Positions 16,647-26,147 are shown, counted from the first letter of the stretch. The stretch: DNA of 50,391 nt from an uncultured Colwellia sp. (GCA_913020705.1 CAJWBY010000013.1:1-50391); one strand, 5' to 3'. Made by a program: numbers and translations. The notes: generated from the sequence alone by a model not told the origin.

Positions 16647-17105
16647 TTAAGCTTCAGCGATAACTACAACTTTGATGCTAGTATCAACATCGTTGTGTAA
16701 GTGAATAGCGATATCGAATTCACCCGTTTCACGGATTGTACCTAAAGGCATACGTACTTGAGCTTTTGCAACTTGAACGCCAGCTTCAGTAATTGCATCA
16801 GCAATATCTTTAGTACCGATAGAACCGAATAACTTACCTTCGTCACCCGCAGATGATGCGATAGTGATTTCAGCTAATTCAACGATTTTAGCAGCTTGAG
16901 CTTCAGCAGCTTTTAAAGTTTCAGCTAATTTAGTTTCAATTTCAGCACGACGTGCTTCAAAATGTTCAACGTTAGCTTCAGATGCAAATACTGCTTTACC
17001 TTGAGGTAATAAGAAGTTACGTGCATAGCCAGATTTAACAGTTACCTTGTCGCCAAGGCCGCCTAATTTGGCGATTTTATCAAGAAGAATTACTTCCATT
17101 TTCAA
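16647..17105 (-). CDS. rplI: 50S ribosomal protein L9
   Basis: This 152-residue protein begins [21 protein letters not shown], followed by [15 protein letters not shown], the L9 signature for 23S rRNA binding (residues 1-50). A long connecting helix (about 45-80) leads to a C-terminal RNA-binding domain ([12 protein letters not shown]). Length is typical; E. coli L9 has 149 residues. It is the last gene of the rpsF-priB-rpsR-rplI operon, 14 nt after rpsR. Two hairpins follow: one overlaps its stop codon, the other is the terminator. Confidence 0.98.
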   Translation of the reverse strand: MKMEVILLDKIAKLGGLGDKVTVKSGYARNFLLPQGKAVFASEANVEHFEARRAEIETKLAETLKAAEAQAAKIVELAEITIASSAGDEGKLFGSIGTKDIADAITEAGVQVAKAQVRMPLGTIRETGEFDIAIHLHNDVDTSIKVVVIAEA

Positions 17106-17119
17106 AACCCCTTTTTAGG

Positions 17120-17347
17120 TTACTTATGTAAATCAGTATATGGTAATAACGCTAAGTAACGAGCACGCTTGATCGCACGACCAAGTTGACGTTGATATTT
17201 AGCTGCTGTACCAGTAATACGGCTAGGAACGATTTTACCACTTTCAGTGATATAGTTTTTCAGTGTAGCAATATCTTTATAATCGATAGAGGTAGCACCT
17301 TCCGCTGTGAAGCGGCAGAACTTACGACGTCTAAAAAAACGAGACAT
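17120..17347 (-). CDS. rpsR: 30S ribosomal protein S18
   Basis: This 75-residue protein, [17 protein letters not shown] to YTDLHK, is highly conserved. The S18 signature is present ([27 protein letters not shown], described in two parts: residues about 23-36 and 37-49). It binds 16S rRNA in the platform as a heterodimer with S6. A GGAGA ribosome binding site stands 6 nt before the ATG. It lies between priB (59-nt gap) and rplI (14-nt gap). Confidence 0.98.
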   Translation of the reverse strand: MSRFFRRRKFCRFTAEGATSIDYKDIATLKNYITESGKIVPSRITGTAAKYQRQLGRAIKRARYLALLPYTDLHK

Positions 17348-17406
17348 GGATTTCTCCTAAATATGGTGTATTCATAAGGTTGAATTAACAACTCAAAGAA
17401 AGCACC

Positions 17407-17727
17407 TTAATTAATCATTTCAATATGTTGAGCATGTAAGGCAAGAAGCGGGTTACCATTTCTTGATTCATGACGGTTTATAAAACCAGTCACTTTGAGC
17501 TTACTGCCCGCAATTAAATCACGAGTTAAGTTTTGTGACAGCTCACCTGTTGCTACAACTTGTATCCGGACAAATGCTTGTCGGTTCATGCCAGCTTCAC
17601 TTTGGATGGACTTATGGTCCATGGAAAACTGACAATGCTGAATACCTGCTGGGCTTGTTGATTTTTTCGGTGGTTTTACCACTTCACCAACCAACACAAG
17701 GCAATTCTCATAAAGAGAGTTTGTCAC
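17407..17727 (-). CDS. priB: primosomal replication protein PriB
   Basis: This 106-residue single-OB-fold protein has the core NCLVLVGEVVKPPKKSTSPAG, CQFSMDHKS, AFVRIQVVATGE, GSKLKVTGFI and LALHAQHIEMI, which follow PriB strand by strand. PriB binds ssDNA and stabilises PriA-DnaT at collapsed replication forks during restart. It lies 7 nt after rpsF and before rpsR, the conserved gammaproteobacterial arrangement. Length matches the family (about 104). Confidence 0.95.
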   Translation of the reverse strand: MTNSLYENCLVLVGEVVKPPKKSTSPAGIQHCQFSMDHKSIQSEAGMNRQAFVRIQVVATGELSQNLTRDLIAGSKLKVTGFINRHESRNGNPLLALHAQHIEMIN

Positions 17728-17734
17728 GAGTTAC

Positions 17735-18154
17735 TTATTCGCTCGCAGCTTCTTCTGTAGTTTCAGTAGCAACTGGTGCTTCTGTAACAGCTGGAGCTTC
17801 TTGCTTAACTTCGCGGCGATCGTCGCGACGTTCTTCTTTAGCAGCTGCCATTGCTGACGCTTCAGTTACTGCAGTTTTAGTGCGCATGATCATGTTACGG
17901 ATAACAACATCATTGTAACGGAAAGCTGTTTCAAGCTCATCAATAACTGCTTGTGGCGCTTCAATGTTTAATAAAACATAGTGTGCTTTGTGCAATTTAT
18001 TGATTGGGTATGCTAATTGGCGACGGCCCCAGTCTTCAAGACGGTGGACTTTGCCTTCAGCAGCATTGATCAAGTCAGTATAACGCTGGATCATGCCAGG
18101 TACTTGTTCACTCTGATCAGGGTGAACCATAAATACGATTTCGTAATGACGCAT
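17735..18154 (-). CDS. rpsF: 30S ribosomal protein S6
   Basis: This 139-residue protein starts [18 protein letters not shown], the S6 signature. The ferredoxin-like core spans about residues 1-100 ([37 protein letters not shown]). The C-terminal tail (about 105-139) is rich in Glu, Ala and Thr and ends EEAASE. In E. coli the S6 tail receives extra glutamates from RimK; whether that happens here is unknown. A GGAGC ribosome binding site lies 6 nt before the ATG. It heads the operon rpsF-priB-rpsR-rplI. Confidence 0.97.
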   Translation of the reverse strand: MRHYEIVFMVHPDQSEQVPGMIQRYTDLINAAEGKVHRLEDWGRRQLAYPINKLHKAHYVLLNIEAPQAVIDELETAFRYNDVVIRNMIMRTKTAVTEASAMAAAKEERRDDRREVKQEAPAVTEAPVATETTEEAASE

Positions 18155-18185
18155 TACGAGCTCCTTACGGTTGTAGCCTCATTAG
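18155..18185 (-). promoter_or_regulatory. possible S6:S18 autoregulatory leader in the rpsF mRNA
   Basis: Directly before rpsF the transcript reads GGCUACAACCGUAAGGAGC, a CCG element followed closely by the ribosome binding site, with short complementary flanks (GAGGC and GAGCUC). Leaders of many bacterial rpsF operons mimic the 16S rRNA site of the S6:S18 dimer and contain a CCG bulge. I infer such a site here from memory of the motif; pairing was not computed. Confidence 0.4.
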
Positions 18186-18249
18186 CTGGCTCAGCCAAAC
18201 ACCAGAAAGAGGCAAGGAACAAAAAGTTCGGGCTGAATTAAGGTCGCGT

Positions 18250-18278
18250 AGTGTATTAAAATTACACAGCGAAGGCAA
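18250..18278 (-). promoter_or_regulatory. sigma-70 promoter of rpsF-priB-rpsR-rplI
   Basis: On the minus strand, TTGCCT (-35, 18273-18278) and TACACT (-10, 18250-18255) are separated by exactly 17 nt. A GC-rich discriminator (ACGCGACC) follows, as is usual for stringently controlled ribosomal promoters. Transcription would begin about 88 nt before the rpsF start, leaving room for a leader. Confidence 0.6.
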
Positions 18279-18358
18279 GACATATATAAGCGTGGGCAGT
18301 AATAAAAGGAAAGTATAGGTTAATCCATCAAATATAAACTATATAAGAGGGATTAGTG

Positions 18359-19573
18359 TTACTTTTGCATTTCGAAAAAGTTTAAATAAACATTATTCAA
18401 CCCTTGGTGGTTATCAGGCGAAAAGCTCACCGTTATGCCGCCAAAGTCATAGTTAAAGTTCTTCATTTTATTAAGAAAACAGCTCTGAGTTAAATTCTCA
18501 CCACACTGTTTTGCTACTTCAACAAACATATAAGCATTTAAGTAGCCTTCGAACTGGACTTGATCTGTATAGCCCTTTCCTGCTTCTCTCATATCATTAA
18601 TAAATTGCTGACATATCTTTAATAAGCAAGTTTCAGGCTCAGGCACCACTTCAGTTATAAGAACGCGACTTTTTTGGGTAATTTTAGAAAAAAGATCATG
18701 ACTTGAAATAAAAGAAACCGCTGTAAAAAAAGGAGTGAATTGTTGTGCTGCGGCCGTATTGATTAATTCTGCAAAAGGTTCATATGTACCGACAAAAGCA
18801 ACGGCTTCGATATTCTTATTTTTTAATATACTTAGCGCAAGTTCAATATCTTCGGTATTTCGTCGGTAGCGAGTAGTTACCACAGGTTCAATATCATATT
18901 TTTTCATGATATTCATATAACTTTTTTCAGCCGTAATACCAAATGCATCAGCTTGTATTAACAAACCAATTCTTGTGATTTTTTCTTTGTTTATTAGATG
19001 ATTAAGCTGCTCATCAATTTCTTGATAATAACTGGCTCTTAAATTAAAGACATTCTCCGTAACAGGTTCACGTAGAAATGTAGCGCCAGTAAACGGCATT
19101 AAAAAGGGTAATGGTTTATTTCTAATTAGAGGGAAAATAACTGAAGTTGTGGGTGTTCCAACGTAATTAAATAACGCGAATACCTTCTTATTTTTTAGAA
19201 ATTCCTGTGTGTTTGTTAAGGTTTTAAATGGTTCGTAGCCATCATCAACAATTTCTAATAGTATTTGGCGGCCATAAATCCCACCTGAGCTATTAATTTT
19301 ATCGAAATAGGCTTGTGAACCCTGATTAAGACGAGTGCCCAACTTAGCCGTTGGACCAGATAACGCACTAGAACTTGCTAAAAATATGGGCTGTTTATTA
19401 TAGTTATTTTCAGCGGGCGATTTAAAGGGCTGAGCAACTGAATAAAAAGTTACAAATAACATAAATAATAAAAACACGAGTAAATTGAAGATACTGGTGT
19501 TTTTATTACTTTGTTGTAGAAAAACTGAACAATTTACTGCTTTTGGATGTTTATCAGGTCCTGAATAAACCAT
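18359..19573 (-). CDS. orphan periplasmic substrate-binding protein (Leu/Ile/Val-binding type)
   Basis: This 404-residue protein has an uncleaved-looking or late signal segment (about residues 29-47, hydrophobic, followed by VAQ). It then follows the Peripla_BP_6 fold: PIFLASSSALSGPTAKLGTRLNQG, INSSGGIYGRQILLEIVDDGYEP (in two segments about 65-118), TRIGLLIQADAFG and VQFEGYLNAYMFVE. Proteins of this type bind branched amino acids, amides or similar ligands. No permease or ATPase gene is next to it, so it may serve as a sensor or pair with a distant transporter. The long N-terminal stretch before the hydrophobic segment makes the start uncertain; no clear ribosome binding site is visible. Confidence 0.8.
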   Translation of the reverse strand: MVYSGPDKHPKAVNCSVFLQQSNKNTSIFNLLVFLLFMLFVTFYSVAQPFKSPAENNYNKQPIFLASSSALSGPTAKLGTRLNQGSQAYFDKINSSGGIYGRQILLEIVDDGYEPFKTLTNTQEFLKNKKVFALFNYVGTPTTSVIFPLIRNKPLPFLMPFTGATFLREPVTENVFNLRASYYQEIDEQLNHLINKEKITRIGLLIQADAFGITAEKSYMNIMKKYDIEPVVTTRYRRNTEDIELALSILKNKNIEAVAFVGTYEPFAELINTAAAQQFTPFFTAVSFISSHDLFSKITQKSRVLITEVVPEPETCLLKICQQFINDMREAGKGYTDQVQFEGYLNAYMFVEVAKQCGENLTQSCFLNKMKNFNYDFGGITVSFSPDNHQGLNNVYLNFFEMQK

Positions 19574-19662
19574 TCTGTAACTATACTCTGAATTTCATTA
19601 TGCTTTTCATCATAGTACTCTTTGTTACATTAAGACAATTTACTTGGAAATACGATAATCAA

Positions 19663-20418
19663 TCATGTACGACGTTGACGCACTATTTCAAATAAACAAA
19701 TACCTGCAGCTACGGATACATTTAAGCTTGAAACACTACCAGCCATAGGTAATTTTACGAGTTGATCGCAAGTCTCACGCGTTAAACGACGCATACCTTT
19801 ACCTTCAGCTCCCATCACTAATGCCATAGGTCCACTTAATTTTTCATCATATAAACAGTTCTCAGTTTCACCTGCAGTACCAATTATCCATACACCGCTG
19901 TCTTGAAGATGTTTCATCGTGCGGACTAAATTAGTCACTTGTACCAAAGGTACAGTTTCAGCGGCACCTACGGCGACTTTACGAACGGTTGCGGTTAAAC
20001 GAGCTGCGTTGTCCTTTGGAACAATAATAGCCTGTACACCAGCAGCATCTGCATTTCTTAGACATGCACCAAGGTTATGAGGATCAGTAACGCCATCTAG
20101 AATCAATAAGAACGGTGCTACATTTTTTTCTTTAGCTTGTGCAAGTATCCCGTCTATATCGTTTTCAGTATATGTTCTGCCTTGGGTTATACGCGCTAAA
20201 ACGCCTTGGTGTTGTTCACCCTCACTTTTTTCGTCAAGTACTTTACGGCTGACAAGTTGCGTGGAAATACCATACTTTTTTGATAAATTAACAATCGTCA
20301 TTAATCGCTCGTCTTCTCGGCCTTTTAGTAAAAAAAGCTCAATAAAGCGCTCTGGAGCACGTTTGATTAACTCATTAACCGCATGAATACCAAATACTAG
20401 TTCGTCTTGTTTTGCCAT
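19663..20418 (-). CDS. rlmB: 23S rRNA (guanosine-2'-O)-methyltransferase RlmB
   Basis: This 251-residue SpoU-family (SPOUT knot) methyltransferase has an N-terminal substrate-binding domain ([17 protein letters not shown]). The catalytic domain carries motif 1 [21 protein letters not shown] (residues about 113-133, with the conserved N and R), motif 2 [16 protein letters not shown], and motif 3 [18 protein letters not shown]. RlmB methylates G2251 of 23S rRNA using SAM. An AAGAGAAG ribosome binding site precedes the ATG. It follows rnr by 117 nt on the same strand, the usual rnr-rlmB pairing. Confidence 0.96.
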   Translation of the reverse strand: MAKQDELVFGIHAVNELIKRAPERFIELFLLKGREDERLMTIVNLSKKYGISTQLVSRKVLDEKSEGEQHQGVLARITQGRTYTENDIDGILAQAKEKNVAPFLLILDGVTDPHNLGACLRNADAAGVQAIIVPKDNAARLTATVRKVAVGAAETVPLVQVTNLVRTMKHLQDSGVWIIGTAGETENCLYDEKLSGPMALVMGAEGKGMRRLTRETCDQLVKLPMAGSVSSLNVSVAAGICLFEIVRQRRT

Positions 20419-20535
20419 GTTCTTCTCTTTTAAATACTTCTAATTTGTCTACATCTAGCTTGATTTCGTTAGGTTCAATCTGCACTCTTATTTGCAAACA
20501 TTATCTAAACGCATTAACTGCAATATCCACTTCAA

Positions 20536-22983
20536 TTACTCTGCTGTTTTGCGAGCATTTTTCCCTGGTCTTTTCTTTCTTGCAGTACGTTTTTTAGCTT
20601 TCGATTTATCGGTTTTTTTATCTTTGTTTTTTTTAGGTTTATCTTTAGATTTGTCTTTGTCCGAAGTTTTTCTTGAGGTATTAAAACCGTTGTCGGAATT
20701 TTTTCTCAAACCGGTATTTTTAGGTTTAGTTTTTCCACCAGGTTTAATATGGCTCGAAGAGCTCTTTTCACCTGATAACACTAAATCTATTTTTTTCTCA
20801 TCTAAATTAACCGCAGCCACACTAACTTCTAAAACATCTCCAATTGAATACTTTGTACCTGAACGCTCTCCACTCAGACACATACGAACATCATCAAAGT
20901 GATAGTAATCATGTCCTAAAGAGGTTATGTGAATTAACCCTTCAATATGTAAATCAGTTAAACGAACAAATAGACCAAAATTAGTGACGGTTGAGATAAC
21001 CCCAGTAAAAGTATCACCTACATGATCCTGCATGAATTCACATTTAAGCCAATCGGAAACATCCCGCGTTGCATCATCGGCACGACGCTCAGTCATTGAA
21101 CATTGCTCGCCTAGCTCAATGACTTCTTCTGGTGAATATTCATAGAATCCAACGTTAGCTTCATTATTTTCATTAGCCGATTTCGCTTGTTTTGCCAAAA
21201 TAGCTTTAATTACACGATGAATAACCAAATCAGGGTAACGACGAATTGGTGAAGTAAAATGACTATACGATTCAAGCGCTAAACCAAAATGCCCTAAATT
21301 TTCGCTTTGATATACGGCTTGACGCATTGAGCGTAATAACATGGTTTGGATGAGTTCTTGATCAGGTCGACCTTGCACATGATTTAAAATGTCAGCGTAA
21401 TCGGCAGGCTCAGGTTGTTCGCGCGTAGGTAATGAAATACCGAGTTCATTCAAGTACGTTACAAAGTTTGAATATTTGTCTACACTCGGCTTATCATGAA
21501 CACGAAACAAGCCCGGCATTTTATGTGTTTCAACAAACTTTGCCGTTGCAACATTCGCTAAAACCATACATTCTTCGATAATTTTATGCGCGTCATTACG
21601 GATTAACGGCACAATAGACTCTATTTTACGGTCATTATTGAATAAAAATAGCGACTCTGACGTTTCAAAAGCAATCGCACCACGATTAGTTCGCGATGTC
21701 TTTAATGCTAAATACATCTGATATAAATTTTCTAAATCAGGCACTAATGATTTGTATTCTTCACGTAAAGTGGCTTTTTCGTCAGCGTCATCACCCGATA
21801 AAATCGTCGCTACTTTGCTATAAGTAAAACGCGCATGTGAACGCATAACCGCCGAATAGAATTCACTGCCTGACAACTCACCTGACGCACTGATGGTCAT
21901 TTCACAAACCATGCATAAACGGTCAACGTCTGGATTTAATGAACATAATCCGTTCGAAAGTTTTTCTGGTAACATTGGAATAACTTGACTAGGAAAGTAC
22001 ACCGAATTTCCGCGAGAAATAGCTTCACCATCAAGTGCGGTTCCATTACGAACATAATAGCTCACATCTGCTATAGCTACCCATAAACGCCAACCACCCG
22101 ATTCTTCAGGCTGACAATACACTGCATCATCAAAATCTCTGGCATCTTCGCCATCTATAGTAACGAGTGGCAAATCGCGTAAATCAACACGAGGAATTTT
22201 TGCTTCTTCTTCGATTTCATCGGCAATCGTTGATACTTCTTCAACAACTTGTTCTGGCCACTCGTGTGGTAAATCATGTTCGCGTAAAGCAATATCAATT
22301 TCCATACCGGGTGCTAAATGGTCACCTAATACTTCAATAACTTTACCTACCGCATTATTTCTTTTTGACGGGCGATGTAAAACATTGATCACAACCATTT
22401 GCCCGTGACGTGCACCCAACTTTCCATCAGGTTCAATGAGTATGTCTTGCTTTATACGTGCATCATCTGGAACGATATAAGCAATACCATGCTCTACGTA
22501 GAAACGTCCGACTATACCGGCTTTGCGTGGTTCAATAACTTCAATTATTTTAATTTCTTGTCGACCTTTACGATCAGTACGATCCACTAATATAGCGCTA
22601 ACAATATCGCCATGAAAAACTCGCTGCATTTCATGCGACGAAATATAAAAATCTTTGCCGCGTTTTTCACCAACAGCAACATCAGGTACGAAAAATCCGA
22701 AGCCATCACGATGACCGGTAACTTTACCTGTGATTAAACTATTTTGAGGTGGAATGACATATTGTTTAAGTTTATTGAAAACAAGCTGTCCAGCATTTTC
22801 CATAGCGCGTAAACGGCGTTTAACACCAACATGATGAGTTTCATCATGGTAATTCAAAGCTTTACATATCGCTTTGAAATTAAGTGGGGAATGAGAATTT
22901 TCTATAACTGACAATAATAATTCACGACTCGCCACTGGATTGTCGTATTTTTTTGCTTCACGTTTTTGATGTGGATCTTTCAG
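20536..22983 (-). CDS. rnr: ribonuclease R (start codon uncertain)
   Basis: This 3'-5' exoribonuclease of the RNB family is about 815 residues. Domains in order are an N-terminal helix-turn-helix, two cold-shock domains (VTGHRDGFGFFVPD), the RNB core with RDLPLVTIDGEDARDFDDAVYC (catalytic aspartates in GEDARDFDDA) and FGLALESYSHFTSPIRRYPDL, an S1 domain (GVISTVTNFGLFVRL), and a Lys-rich tail. It degrades structured RNA, rRNA and tmRNA-tagged messages, which matters in the cold. The first normal start in frame is GTG 22935. However, the frame upstream still encodes DPHQKREAKKYDNPVASRE, which matches the conserved RNase R N-terminus. Only CTG 22983 or ATT 23001 precede it before the in-frame TAA. 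I chose CTG 22983. Confidence 0.93.
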   Translation of the reverse strand: MKDPHQKREAKKYDNPVASRELLLSVIENSHSPLNFKAICKALNYHDETHHVGVKRRLRAMENAGQLVFNKLKQYVIPPQNSLITGKVTGHRDGFGFFVPDVAVGEKRGKDFYISSHEMQRVFHGDIVSAILVDRTDRKGRQEIKIIEVIEPRKAGIVGRFYVEHGIAYIVPDDARIKQDILIEPDGKLGARHGQMVVINVLHRPSKRNNAVGKVIEVLGDHLAPGMEIDIALREHDLPHEWPEQVVEEVSTIADEIEEEAKIPRVDLRDLPLVTIDGEDARDFDDAVYCQPEESGGWRLWVAIADVSYYVRNGTALDGEAISRGNSVYFPSQVIPMLPEKLSNGLCSLNPDVDRLCMVCEMTISASGELSGSEFYSAVMRSHARFTYSKVATILSGDDADEKATLREEYKSLVPDLENLYQMYLALKTSRTNRGAIAFETSESLFLFNNDRKIESIVPLIRNDAHKIIEECMVLANVATAKFVETHKMPGLFRVHDKPSVDKYSNFVTYLNELGISLPTREQPEPADYADILNHVQGRPDQELIQTMLLRSMRQAVYQSENLGHFGLALESYSHFTSPIRRYPDLVIHRVIKAILAKQAKSANENNEANVGFYEYSPEEVIELGEQCSMTERRADDATRDVSDWLKCEFMQDHVGDTFTGVISTVTNFGLFVRLTDLHIEGLIHITSLGHDYYHFDDVRMCLSGERSGTKYSIGDVLEVSVAAVNLDEKKIDLVLSGEKSSSSHIKPGGKTKPKNTGLRKNSDNGFNTSRKTSDKDKSKDKPKKNKDKKTDKSKAKKRTARKKRPGKNARKTAE

Positions 22984-23072
22984 GGGATAAACTCGATTAA
23001 TGTTTTAATGCATCAATTATATACCTAAATAATGTGATGCTGTACAAAAAATGTAAAAACACTAAAAACAGC

Positions 23073-23690
23073 TTAATATTTACCTTTCTTAGCTGCATTA
23101 ACGACATTTTCTGGCATTTTATCTGCTAAACCAGTTAATAGCCGAGCGATTTGCTTATGCGTATTTTTATCATCCGTTATAGAATTATGCAGCTGAGCAT
23201 ATAATTCAGGGTAATCTAATGGGCTACCATATCCTTGCTTATAAATATCAGCCAAACGAATTTGTGCCTTTAAATTATTTACTGCTGATGCTTCTTTGAG
23301 GAAAAAAATGGCCTTCTCAACATCAACCTGCATAAATTTGCCGATATGGTAATAACGACCTAATTGCTCTAAAGCTTCTGGCAACGCTTGGTCGGCAGCA
23401 TTTTTCATAAAATGGAGTCCAAGCGGTACATCTTTTTTTACACATACCCCAAATGCTAACATATCGCCCCAAAGAAATTGATACGATGGATATTTTGATT
23501 TAGTTGCTCTCGCTTCAATATCTTGTACAAGCTGACATTCATCAAGCACGACTTGCCCTAGGTGTTTGTTTTCTTTAATCAAGCTCAAAAGTTGATTGTC
23601 GGTGTAAATTTGTACAGCCTCTAGTTTTTGCCCATAACTTGCATGGCTAACCAAAAATATTAATGTTGAAATTAATAATGAAATTCGCAT
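23073..23690 (-). CDS. motX: sodium-type polar flagellar motor protein MotX
   Basis: This 205-residue secreted protein has a signal peptide (about 1-20). It contains VQIYTDNQLLSLIKENKHL and DECQLVQDIEARA, then Sel1-like repeats FLWGDMLAFGVCVKKDVPLG, ALEQLGRYYHIGKF and KAQIRLADIYKQGYGSPLDYPE, ending KMPENVV. This order and wording follow Vibrio MotX throughout. MotX forms part of the T ring in the periplasm, where it anchors the Na+-driven PomAB stator of the polar flagellum with MotY. It follows the gene order motX-rnr-rlmB known from vibrios, as I recall it. No flagellar gene is adjacent. The two conserved cysteines (about 52 and 82) are present. Confidence 0.92.
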   Translation of the reverse strand: MRISLLISTLIFLVSHASYGQKLEAVQIYTDNQLLSLIKENKHLGQVVLDECQLVQDIEARATKSKYPSYQFLWGDMLAFGVCVKKDVPLGLHFMKNAADQALPEALEQLGRYYHIGKFMQVDVEKAIFFLKEASAVNNLKAQIRLADIYKQGYGSPLDYPELYAQLHNSITDDKNTHKQIARLLTGLADKMPENVVNAAKKGKY

Positions 23691-23918
23691 AAATTACAAT
23701 CCAAAAATTTAACAATACAGATAACCGTTAAGTTATTATCGGCTAAAAGTAAAAAAGGTTGAGTGACAAAAAGCTGACATTTTATATTTATAAAAGTGTA
23801 ACTCTTATATGAACAAGAAACTAAGCAATAATAATACCATTTCCAGCCTTACTCAGCTCTTGCACTATGGTTCTGAAAAGAACACAATTAAAACAGTCTA
23901 ATAAAACAAGAAGTCATT

Positions 23919-24941
23919 ATGTCTGAATTAGAAATTGAGCAATTAATTGCCAACTCTAAAGCCAATGAAAAAATAGCGCTAAAATTATTTGAAATAGAAA
24001 AAGAAGTACTTGCAAGCAAATCTTGTGATGAACTTCTTCAACGTCTATTGAACTCGATAAAACAAAAATTCAATATTACTTCTATTACTTTACTTTTAGT
24101 CGAACCGACTCCTATTAGCTATTTGTTTAATGAACAATTGCAATCGACTTGGAAGCATAGGCACAGTACAAAAATATCTTTAGAGCAATTACAAGCTTTT
24201 CATCCGGACGAAAAACCTTTCCTGACGAATAAACTAGACAACTTAACTTCTGCCATACCCAACGACTTACTCATACAATCTCAATCTATTGCGTTAATAC
24301 CTTTGATGTTAGAAGGGCAACTTTTTGGGAGTTTATTGTTTTGTGACCGAGATAAGAATCGGTTTAGTAATAACCTTGGCACCTTTCATTTAGAGCAACT
24401 AGCCGCTAAAGTCAGTTTATGTTTATCAAATGTTTTAATTCGCGAACAGCTAGAATACATGGCACATTACGACCGACTAACTGGCGTAGCGAATCGTCGA
24501 TTAATGGAGGTGTGTATTGCCGAAGAGTTAGTGCGACAACATAGATATGGCGCACCTTTTTCACTGTTATTTATCGATTGTGATAAGTTTAAGCAAGTGA
24601 ATGATCAACATGGCCATGATTGCGGAGATAAAGTTCTGGCCTATGTAGCAACAAAACTACAAGGGTTGATACGAGATAATGATCGCTGTTTTCGTTACGC
24701 CGGTGATGAATTTGTTGTGGTATTGGCAAGTCAAAATTATTCAGAGGCTGGACTTGCAGCAAAACGCTTAAGTCAGTTTTTTGTTAATCATCCTATGCCA
24801 TATCAAGATACAGTATTGCCAGTAACAATTACTTGTGGCGTGGCAACAAGTGATGGTAAACGTTCAATGAGCGAATTACTAAAAGCAGCTGATACACATT
24901 TATATCAACTAAAAAATACTAGCCAGCAGACGTTAGTTTAA
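23919..24941 (+). CDS. GAF-GGDEF diguanylate cyclase
   Basis: This 340-residue cytoplasmic protein has no transmembrane segment. Residues about 20-175 form a GAF-like sensor (SCDELLQRLLNSIKQKFNITS, described in two parts, and ALIPLMLEGQLFGSLLFCDRD). Residues about 180-335 form the GGDEF domain: DRLTGVANRR, the metal site FIDCDKFKQVNDQHGHDCGD, and the active loop RYAGDEFVVVL (about 258-268), a tolerated A-G-D-E-F variant. An RxxD inhibitory site (RDND) lies five residues before the loop, so product feedback is expected. It makes c-di-GMP from two GTP. The HD-GYP gene starts 15 nt downstream, so the operon encodes synthesis and breakdown together. Confidence 0.93.
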   Translation: MSELEIEQLIANSKANEKIALKLFEIEKEVLASKSCDELLQRLLNSIKQKFNITSITLLLVEPTPISYLFNEQLQSTWKHRHSTKISLEQLQAFHPDEKPFLTNKLDNLTSAIPNDLLIQSQSIALIPLMLEGQLFGSLLFCDRDKNRFSNNLGTFHLEQLAAKVSLCLSNVLIREQLEYMAHYDRLTGVANRRLMEVCIAEELVRQHRYGAPFSLLFIDCDKFKQVNDQHGHDCGDKVLAYVATKLQGLIRDNDRCFRYAGDEFVVVLASQNYSEAGLAAKRLSQFFVNHPMPYQDTVLPVTITCGVATSDGKRSMSELLKAADTHLYQLKNTSQQTLV

Positions 24942-24956
24942 CGAGCTAATTTTATT

Positions 24957-26147
24957 ATGATTGTTGAAATTAAAATATCTGAATTAATGAAAGGGCATTT
25001 TGTTGTTGATATAGCTCAACAACAAGGCACCTATAACTTGTCTAGCCCTGGGCACATAAAGAATATTAATGTTATTAGTAACTTGAAAAACAAGGGTGTA
25101 GAAACTTTACTCATAGATGATAGTAAAACGCTAACTTTTGATAGCGCTGGTAATATTATTGGCAATGAACAAATTAAGACTGAATCTTCAACCAGCACCT
25201 CTCCCATTTTTTTAGAAATCACTAAAGCTAAAGAGCTATTCAATGAATCAAAAAACATTCAGCGACAAATATTTGCAGATGCTCAACAAGGACGAGAACT
25301 AAATCTAACCCCCGTTATCGAAATAACGAATCAAACAATTGATACGGTGTTTAAAAACGCAGATGCTTTAGCCTGCGTTATAAACATTAGAAAAAAAGAT
25401 GAATACTTGTTAGAACATTCCGTTTCCGTTTCAGTACTCATGACTATTTTTGCTCGCTTCTTAAAAATAGATAAAAAAATTATTCAGCAACTTTCTGTTG
25501 GAGCTTTTTTACATGATGTGGGTAAAATCAATATCCCTGATAAAATTTTAAATAAGCCCGGAAAATTAACCGATGCAGAATTTACAGTGATGAAGAGTCA
25601 TGTAAATCATTCAATTAATATCATAGAGTCTACACCTGGAATATCTAGATTAAGCCTCGAAGTTACTGCCCTTCATCATGAGAAACTTGATGGTAAAGGT
25701 TACCCCTTTAACGTTCCCAAAGAAAAAATCACTAAATATGGTCGTATGATTGCTATTTGCGATATTTTCGACGCGCTCACCGCTAATCGTTGTTACAAAG
25801 ATGGTTACAGCCACTTGAAATCGTTTAGTATTTTGAGAAATTTAGCAAAAAACAATCACTTAGATGAACGTTTAGTAGACTTATTTATAAAATGTATGGG
25901 CGTTTATCCTGTTGGTTCATTAGTTGAGCTAAGTTCGAACAAGCTCGCTATTGTAGAAAGCCGGAATGACGGAGATCCTACGAATCCTAAAGTACGGTCA
26001 TTTTATAATGCGATTGACGGACAATATGTAATGGCAGAAGATATTGATTTATCGAGCGATAACGACTTTATTGTTAAAGGTGTTAGAGCCGATGACTTTG
26101 ATCTGGACATGAACAAAATCATCGAATTTTTATTAATGGAAGGATAG
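24957..26147 (+). CDS. HD-GYP cyclic-di-GMP phosphodiesterase
   Basis: This 396-residue protein has an N-terminal DUF3391-like domain (about residues 1-125, IKISELMKGHFVVDI). The HD-GYP domain (about 140-330) follows, with H-D at FLHDVGKINIPD (about 186), HVNHS, and HHEKLDGKGYPF (about 240-250), so all metal ligands and the GYP motif are intact. A C-terminal tail (YPVGSLVELSSNKLAIVES) is typical of the DUF3391/HD-GYP family. It is expected to hydrolyse c-di-GMP to GMP or pGpG. It is cotranscribed with the upstream diguanylate cyclase (15-nt gap). Targets nearby with known c-di-GMP links are MshE and possibly the MotX flagellum. Confidence 0.93.
   Translation: MIVEIKISELMKGHFVVDIAQQQGTYNLSSPGHIKNINVISNLKNKGVETLLIDDSKTLTFDSAGNIIGNEQIKTESSTSTSPIFLEITKAKELFNESKNIQRQIFADAQQGRELNLTPVIEITNQTIDTVFKNADALACVINIRKKDEYLLEHSVSVSVLMTIFARFLKIDKKIIQQLSVGAFLHDVGKINIPDKILNKPGKLTDAEFTVMKSHVNHSINIIESTPGISRLSLEVTALHHEKLDGKGYPFNVPKEKITKYGRMIAICDIFDALTANRCYKDGYSHLKSFSILRNLAKNNHLDERLVDLFIKCMGVYPVGSLVELSSNKLAIVESRNDGDPTNPKVRSFYNAIDGQYVMAEDIDLSSDNDFIVKGVRADDFDLDMNKIIEFLLMEG

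Noticed and set aside
23809..23901. A 30-codon ORF (MNKKLSNNNTIS...) just before the diguanylate cyclase gene
   Set aside because: No ribosome binding site and no known similarity; it probably reflects AT-rich leader DNA.
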